The position numbers and the translations under genes were made by a program. The notes beneath the pieces are model-generated. The model saw only the letters and a program-made list of their open reading frames with translations, was not told where the DNA came from and made no database searches. A stretch of DNA of 26,487 bases from Actinomycetes bacterium (GTDB taxonomy: Bacteria; Actinomycetota; Actinomycetes; Actinomycetales; Microbacteriaceae), in the NCBI GenBank assembly GCA_023436775.1, contig JAEZHW010000003.1, positions 1 to 26,487 of the forward strand. The letters are read 5' to 3'. Positions within the stretch are counted from its first letter, which is position 1. Every line of letters begins with the position of its first letter. Positions 22,472-26,487 of this stretch are shown piece by piece.

Positions 22472-23851
22472 TCACACCCCCGTAAGCCGCTTGGCCGACG
22501 GCCGCAGGTAAACCAGCCACGTCAACAGGAAGCACAACCCGTAGAAGCAGATGAACGTGATGTACGCCGCGTCGCCCGCCTTCGTCGTCATGAACGACTG
22601 CCGGAAGGCCACGTTGACCAGGACCCCGCCGAACGCCCCGATCGCCCCCGCGATGCCGATGAGCGCTCCGGCCAGCCGCTGCGCGTCGCGCGTCGCCACC
22701 GCCTCGTCGGCCCCCTCGGCCACCAACCGGTTCGCCTTCGCCTTGAAGATCGCCGGGATCATCTTGTACGTCGAGCCGTTGCCGATGCCCGAGAAGACGA
22801 ACAGCAGCACGAACCCGGCGATGAACATCGGCAGCGACTTGTTCAGCGAGGCGACCAGCACGACGCCCGCGCCGGCCGCCATGGCGACGAAGTTCCAGAA
22901 CGTCACCGTGGCGCCGCCGATGCGGTCGGCCAGGATGCCGCCGAGCGGGCGGATCAGCGAGCCGAGCAGCGGACCGAGGAAGGTCAGGTAGGCCGCGTCG
23001 ATCGCGGTGGGGAAGTCGGCCTTGAACTGCACCTGCAGCACCTGCCCGAAGGCGAAGCCGAAGCCGATGAACGACCCGAACGTGCCGATGTAGAGGAACG
23101 ACATGATCCAGGTGTGCCGCTCGCGGCAGGCGTCGCGCAGCGCGCGCTTGTCGTTCTTGGCGTGCGACAGGTTGTCCATGAACAGCGCCGAGCCCAGGGC
23201 GGCCAGCACGATCAGCGGAATGTAGACCCCGGCCACCAGCCCTGGGTGGCCGGCGCCGGCCGTGGCCAGCACCAGCAGGCCCACCAGCTGGACCGCGGCC
23301 ACGCCGATGTTCCCGCCGCCGGCGTTGATGCCCAGCGCCCAGCCCTTGAGCCGCTGCGGGTAGAAGGCGTTGATGTTGGCCATCGAGGAGGCGAAGTTGC
23401 CGCCGCCGACGCCCGCCACCGCGGCGATGATGAGCAGCGTGGAGTAGGAGACCCCCGGCTCGATGAGGATCGCCGCGAGGGCGCACGGGATCAGCAGCAG
23501 GGCCGCGCTCACGATCGTCCAGTTGCGTCCGCCGAAGCGCGCGACCGCCAGCGTGTACGGCAGCCGCAGCACGGACCCGACCAGCGCGGGCACGGCCGTC
23601 AGCAGGAACTTGCCGGCCGGGTCGATGCCGTAGGCCGGGCCCAGGAACAGTACGAGGACGGACCACATGGTCCACACCGAGAAGCCGATGTGCTCGGCGA
23701 AGATCGAAAAGATGAGGTTGCGCCGGGCCACCTTCGCCCCGGTCTGCTGCCAGAACGCCGGGTCCTCGGGACGCCAATCGTCGATCCAGCGCGCGCGGAA
23801 CCGGGGCGGCTCGACCGCGATGGGCGCGGCAGTGTCGATGGCGGTACTCAT
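22472..23851 (-). CDS. narK: Nitrate/nitrite transporter (MFS, NarK/NasA type)
   Basis: Major facilitator protein of the nitrate-nitrite porter family in the cytoplasmic membrane, 459 residues with about 12 hydrophobic segments. The family's glycine-rich nitrate signatures are present: AGVGGGNFASSMANINAFYP in the first half and SGIGNGSTYKMIPAIF in the second, plus the MFS loop GPLLGSLIRPLGGILADRIGG. The ATG at 23851 follows GGAGGAGA with seven bases between; codons further upstream are not supported. It is divergent from nnaR, as in mycobacteria where a narK gene lies beside the same type of regulator. Direction of transport (uptake for assimilation or export) is not shown by sequence alone; the NnaR neighbour favours assimilation. 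Confidence 0.93.
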   Translation of the reverse strand: MSTAIDTAAPIAVEPPRFRARWIDDWRPEDPAFWQQTGAKVARRNLIFSIFAEHIGFSVWTMWSVLVLFLGPAYGIDPAGKFLLTAVPALVGSVLRLPYTLAVARFGGRNWTIVSAALLLIPCALAAILIEPGVSYSTLLIIAAVAGVGGGNFASSMANINAFYPQRLKGWALGINAGGGNIGVAAVQLVGLLVLATAGAGHPGLVAGVYIPLIVLAALGSALFMDNLSHAKNDKRALRDACRERHTWIMSFLYIGTFGSFIGFGFAFGQVLQVQFKADFPTAIDAAYLTFLGPLLGSLIRPLGGILADRIGGATVTFWNFVAMAAGAGVVLVASLNKSLPMFIAGFVLLFVFSGIGNGSTYKMIPAIFKAKANRLVAEGADEAVATRDAQRLAGALIGIAGAIGAFGGVLVNVAFRQSFMTTKAGDAAYITFICFYGLCFLLTWLVYLRPSAKRLTGV

Positions 23852-23962
23852 ATGCCTGTCTCCTCCAGGTCGGGCGGCGGCGACGGGATCGTTCGCGTCG
23901 GGTACCACCCGTGACGTTAAGGAGCGTCGATTTCCCGGGCATGCTGTTACGAAGTCGGCCCG

Positions 23963-23984
23963 GCAACCGTTAACGCACGGTTGC
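23963..23984. repeat. Inverted repeat upstream of narK
   Basis: GCAACCG-N8-CGGTTGC, perfect 7-base arms, about 112-133 bases before the narK start. The size and symmetry fit a dimeric regulator such as NnaR; it could also be a chance hairpin. Confidence 0.45.
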
Positions 23985-24112
23985 GCCGCGACAGTGGTGA
24001 GAACAAGGCCAACCGGCATCGACATCCATCGGCTTGGCAGCCGTCCTACATAACGAGATGACCTTTTCGCCATCTGGGCGACACGCAGGGCAACGCGTCG
24101 CGATTTCGGGCT

Positions 24113-24161
24113 GTGAGTCGCTCTTAGCAGGCGAGAAACAAACGAGACGCGGGACCGAAAC
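24113..24161. promoter_or_regulatory. Candidate GlnR-binding repeat
   Basis: GTGAG-N6-TTAGC-N6-GAAAC-N6-GACGC-N6-GAAAC: five pentamers at an exact 11-base period. The GlnR consensus of Streptomyces is GTNAC-N6-GAAAC repeats. Two pentamers match fully, one at 4/5, the others poorly. Confidence 0.35.
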
Positions 24162-24362
24162 GGCCCGCCGTCACGATTTCAGCCATGCAACCGGCGGCCA
24201 CCGACTGCTCGCACGCCGTGGCGGCACGCCGCGACGCCGGCGCGACCTGGCGACCCTCCGCACCGGGCTCAGGGTGATGGCCGGGGGGCACCACCGCAAC
24301 GGCGATGGATGGAAGGCGGACGGCATGTGTACCCACCCCGTACGGGCGTCCGGGTAGGCACG

Positions 24363-25499
24363 ATGACGGAGGTGTTGGCGGGCTTCACCGTCGCGGTCAC
24401 CGCCGACCGCCGGCGCGACGAACTCGCGGCGCTCCTGGAGCGTCACGGCGCCCGCGTCGTCATCGCGCCCGCACTGCGGATCGTCCCCCTCGCGGACGAC
24501 AGCCGGCTACGCACGGCAACGTACGCGCTGCTCGACAACCCGCCCGACATCGTCGTGGCCAACACGGGCATCGGCATGCGGGGCTGGCTGGAGGCGGCCG
24601 AGGGCTGGGGCCTGGGCGAGGCCCTGCGCAACCAGCTCTCGTCGGCATACCTGGTGGCCCGCGGGCCCAAGGCACGCGGGGCGCTGCGCGCGGCCGGCCT
24701 CATGGAGGCGTGGTCGCCCGACTCCGAAAGCTGCGCCGAGCTGCTCGACCACCTCGTACGCCAGCACAACAGCGGCCGCAACGCCGGCTCGCACGTGTCG
24801 GGCCGCAAGAACGGCCTGGCCGGCCGCCGCGTCGCCGTGCAGCTGCACGGTGAGCCGCAGGAGGAGTTCTGCGGCGCGCTCGCCGCCGCCGGGGCCGAGG
24901 TGGTGGAGGTCCCCGTGTACCGGTGGGCGCCCCCCACCGACCCCACGCCGCTGCAACGACTCATCGACCTCATCACCAACCGGCTCGTCGACGCGGTCAC
25001 GTTCACGTCCGCGCCGGCCGTCATCTCGCTGCTGAAGGCGGCGGGCTCGGACACCGACGCGGTGCTCGCCGCGCTCAAGTCCGACGTACTGGCCGGCTGT
25101 GTCGGCCCCGTGACCGCCGCCCCGCTGCGCAAGCAGGGCGTACCGGTCCTCGCCCCGAACCGGGCCCGGCTCGGCGCGCTGGCCCGCGCCCTCATCGAGG
25201 AACTGCCCCGGCGCACCCGCACCCTCAAGGTCGCCGGCTCGGAGCTGACCCTGCGGGGCCACGCCGCCGTCGTCGACGGCCAACTGCGTCCCCTGCCGCC
25301 CGCGCAGATGGCGATCCTGCGGACGCTCGCCACCCAGCCGGGCAAGGTGCTGCCCCGCTCGGAACTGCTCGCGGCGCTGCCGCGCGGAGCGGACGAACAC
25401 GCGGTGGAGATGGCCGTGGCCCGGCTGCGGGCGGCGCTGGGCCGCTCCTCGTTCATCCAAACGGTGGTCAAACGCGGCTACCGGCTCCGCGTGGAGTAG
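24363..25499 (+). CDS. nnaR: NnaR-type regulator: HemD-like domain plus winged helix
   Basis: Probable transcriptional regulator of nitrate/nitrite assimilation, 378 residues. Residues 1-265 resemble uroporphyrinogen-III synthase (GFTVAVTADRRRDELAALLERHGARV; second half GRRVAVQLHG ... VDAVTFTSAPAVISLL ... CVGPVTAAPLRKQGV). Residues 285-378 form an OmpR/PhoB-type winged helix (PLPPAQMAILRTLATQPGKV, then AVEMAVARLRAAL and VVKRGYRLRVE). This two-domain build is that of NnaR, known in Streptomyces and mycobacteria as a partner of GlnR. Whether it still makes uroporphyrinogen III is doubtful, because no other heme gene is near. ATG at 24363 was chosen by homology; the ribosome site is weak, and codons upstream to 24309 are possible. 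Divergent from narK. Confidence 0.88.
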   Translation: MTEVLAGFTVAVTADRRRDELAALLERHGARVVIAPALRIVPLADDSRLRTATYALLDNPPDIVVANTGIGMRGWLEAAEGWGLGEALRNQLSSAYLVARGPKARGALRAAGLMEAWSPDSESCAELLDHLVRQHNSGRNAGSHVSGRKNGLAGRRVAVQLHGEPQEEFCGALAAAGAEVVEVPVYRWAPPTDPTPLQRLIDLITNRLVDAVTFTSAPAVISLLKAAGSDTDAVLAALKSDVLAGCVGPVTAAPLRKQGVPVLAPNRARLGALARALIEELPRRTRTLKVAGSELTLRGHAAVVDGQLRPLPPAQMAILRTLATQPGKVLPRSELLAALPRGADEHAVEMAVARLRAALGRSSFIQTVVKRGYRLRVE

Positions 25500-25561
25500 C
25501 CGGTCGGTTAGCGGACCCAATCCGGGCGGCGAGTGCCCTCGCGCCACGGACCGGGTACTCG

Positions 25562-25567
25562 TACGCT
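25562..25567 (+). promoter_or_regulatory. Leaderless -10 box for the edge membrane protein
   Basis: TACGCT, seven bases, then ATG at 25575, with no Shine-Dalgarno: the same layout as coaA and glmS. Confidence 0.4.
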
Positions 25568-25574
25568 GCACGCC

Positions 25575-26487
25575 ATGGCAGCGAGCATGCGGCAGACACT
25601 GCGCGAGTGGACACGGTTGTGCGCCACCGCCGTTGGCGTCGCCTTCCTGGTCGGCGCGGGTCAGCTTGGCGTGCTCTACGGCCTGGACATCGTGCGGTGG
25701 GACCGCACATTCGGGGCCGGCGGTGAAAACGGCTGGTCGGCGCTGCTCACCTGGGTGGCGTGGATCGTCATGACCGCGACGGTCGCCGGGGCCGGCTCCG
25801 CCGCGCGGCTCGGCCGCCGGTTGCGCCGCGTCGCCGCGTGGCCCGCGCGGATGGCGGTGTCCATCGTGGCCGGTCTGGGTGCGGGCGGATCGGCATTCCT
25901 CGCGGTGCTGCCCGCCACCGGCGCCCGGCCACCGACCAATGTGGACCCCGACCTGGTCGTCATGATCACGAGCGGCTTCGCGGTCCTGGTCGGCATCGTC
26001 GTGGCCGTCGCCGCGCTCACCTGGACGCCGGTCTCCGGCAACATCATCACGACCACGACGTGGGTGTGGGCCTTCGCCGCCGGTTCGATCATCTGGCCGC
26101 TCGTCACGGACGATCCCTGGCCGCTGGCGCGGCTCGCGGTGCCCGAACCCCTGGCGCTGCCGGCTGACCCCGTGATCTGGTTCAGCCTCGCCATGGTGGT
26201 CCTCGTCTCCGCGATCCTCGCTGTGATCGCCCGGTTCGGCGGCGCGGGGAAGGTCGCCGTGGCGGCCTCCGGGTTCGGCGGGCCGCTGCTCATCGCCGGC
26301 GCGTACGTCATCGCCGGGCCGGGGATCAGCGGCGACCACAGCGACCAGCTCGTCCCGTACCGGTCGGCACTGCTGTACGTGCTGGCCAGCGCGGTCGCGT
26401 CGGTCGTGGTGGCCGTCGCCGGCCGCCGGCCGCCCCGGCCGCGCCGCCCACCGTCGCGCACGCCGGTGCCGAACACGGAGACCGACT
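25575..26487 (+). CDS. Multi-pass membrane protein, cut by window end
   Basis: An open frame of 304 codons from ATG at 25575 to the window edge with no stop. I do not recognise a named family. It begins MAASMRQTLREWTRLCATAV and has about eight hydrophobic segments (near 16-38, 53-75, 90-112, 124-146, 155-173, 195-217, 222-245 and 262-282). A proline/arginine-rich tail (GRRPPRPRRPPSRTP) starts near residue 283, so the true end is probably close. The other frames here lack such a pattern of helices, and third codon positions are almost all G or C in this frame. It follows nnaR by 75 bases on the same strand, but its own TACGCT box suggests separate transcription. The role is unknown. Confidence 0.8.
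   Translation, partial: MAASMRQTLREWTRLCATAVGVAFLVGAGQLGVLYGLDIVRWDRTFGAGGENGWSALLTWVAWIVMTATVAGAGSAARLGRRLRRVAAWPARMAVSIVAGLGAGGSAFLAVLPATGARPPTNVDPDLVVMITSGFAVLVGIVVAVAALTWTPVSGNIITTTTWVWAFAAGSIIWPLVTDDPWPLARLAVPEPLALPADPVIWFSLAMVVLVSAILAVIARFGGAGKVAVAASGFGGPLLIAGAYVIAGPGISGDHSDQLVPYRSALLYVLASAVASVVVAVAGRRPPRPRRPPSRTPVPNTETD

Larger units (their letters stand above)
23852..24362. promoter_or_regulatory. narK-nnaR divergent control region
   Basis: A 511-base gap, the only long one in the window, and less GC-rich than its flanks. It holds an inverted repeat at 23963-23984, a GlnR-like 11-base-period repeat at 24113-24161 and a ribosome site for narK at its left end. I found no convincing -35/-10 pair and no small gene with a good start. 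Confidence 0.6.

Noticed and set aside
24507..26339. Open frame of 610 codons antisense to nnaR and the edge membrane protein
   Set aside because: Arg/Gly/Asp/His-rich with no domain; the plus-strand reading gives a recognisable regulator and a helix-rich membrane protein.

Overview
The window is high-GC actinobacterial DNA, about 26.5 kb, made almost entirely of housekeeping genes that are intact and tightly packed. There is no CRISPR array, insertion sequence, prophage, tRNA or rRNA. From position 1 to about 21,300 the proteins (GlmM, CoaA, enolase, the DUF3817/SURF1/guaA cluster) look like Microbacteriaceae or close Micrococcales. From about 21,310 to the right edge (rpsI, rplM, narK, nnaR, a membrane protein) the DNA is visibly richer in GC, and L13, NarK and NnaR look more like Micromonosporales or Streptomyces relatives. 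The rpsI-glmM order is normal for actinobacteria, so the boundary could be an assembly join at a conserved locus, a true exchange, or one lineage I do not recognise.

Layout, mostly minus strand and therefore read right to left. (1) 68-3527: SURF1, DUF3817 and guaA joined by ATGA overlaps, a strong terminator, then eno. (2) 4428-8896: guaB2, guaB3 and glpD, so GMP synthesis (IMP to XMP by GuaB2, XMP to GMP by GuaA) is split over two neighbouring units. (3) 8992-10347: a solitary ABC-type substrate-binding lipoprotein. (4) 10465-10873: groES alone, without groEL, behind two CIRCE operators and followed by a strong terminator. (5) 10900-12111, plus strand: a THUMP-like class I methyltransferase, apparently leaderless. 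(6) 12173-18854: one seven-gene unit, glmS-acpS-alr2-alr1-tsaE-tsaB-rimI/tsaD, linking amino-sugar supply, carrier-protein activation, D-alanine supply and tRNA t6A formation. (7) 18934-19887, plus strand: coaA, divergent from glmS. (8) 19930-22288: rplM-rpsI-glmM. (9) 22472-25499: narK and, divergent from it, nnaR (a HemD-like domain fused to a winged-helix DNA-binding domain), a nitrate-assimilation module. (10) 25575 to the edge: a multi-pass membrane protein cut by the window end.

The most interesting object is the tandem alr2-alr1 pair. alr1 keeps the alanine racemase barrel and the PLP-binding lysine but has lost the segment carrying the catalytic tyrosine. alr2 has lost the lysine and most of the barrel but keeps the C-terminal domain with that tyrosine. 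In known alanine racemases these two residues come from different subunits of the dimer, so the pair looks like an obligate heterodimer with one working active site. Other notable points are a rimI-tsaD fusion with a well-formed internal ribosome binding site and start, a repeated leaderless promoter layout (TANNNT, 6-7 bases, start codon) at genes without a good Shine-Dalgarno, and an 11-base-period GlnR-like repeat between narK and nnaR.
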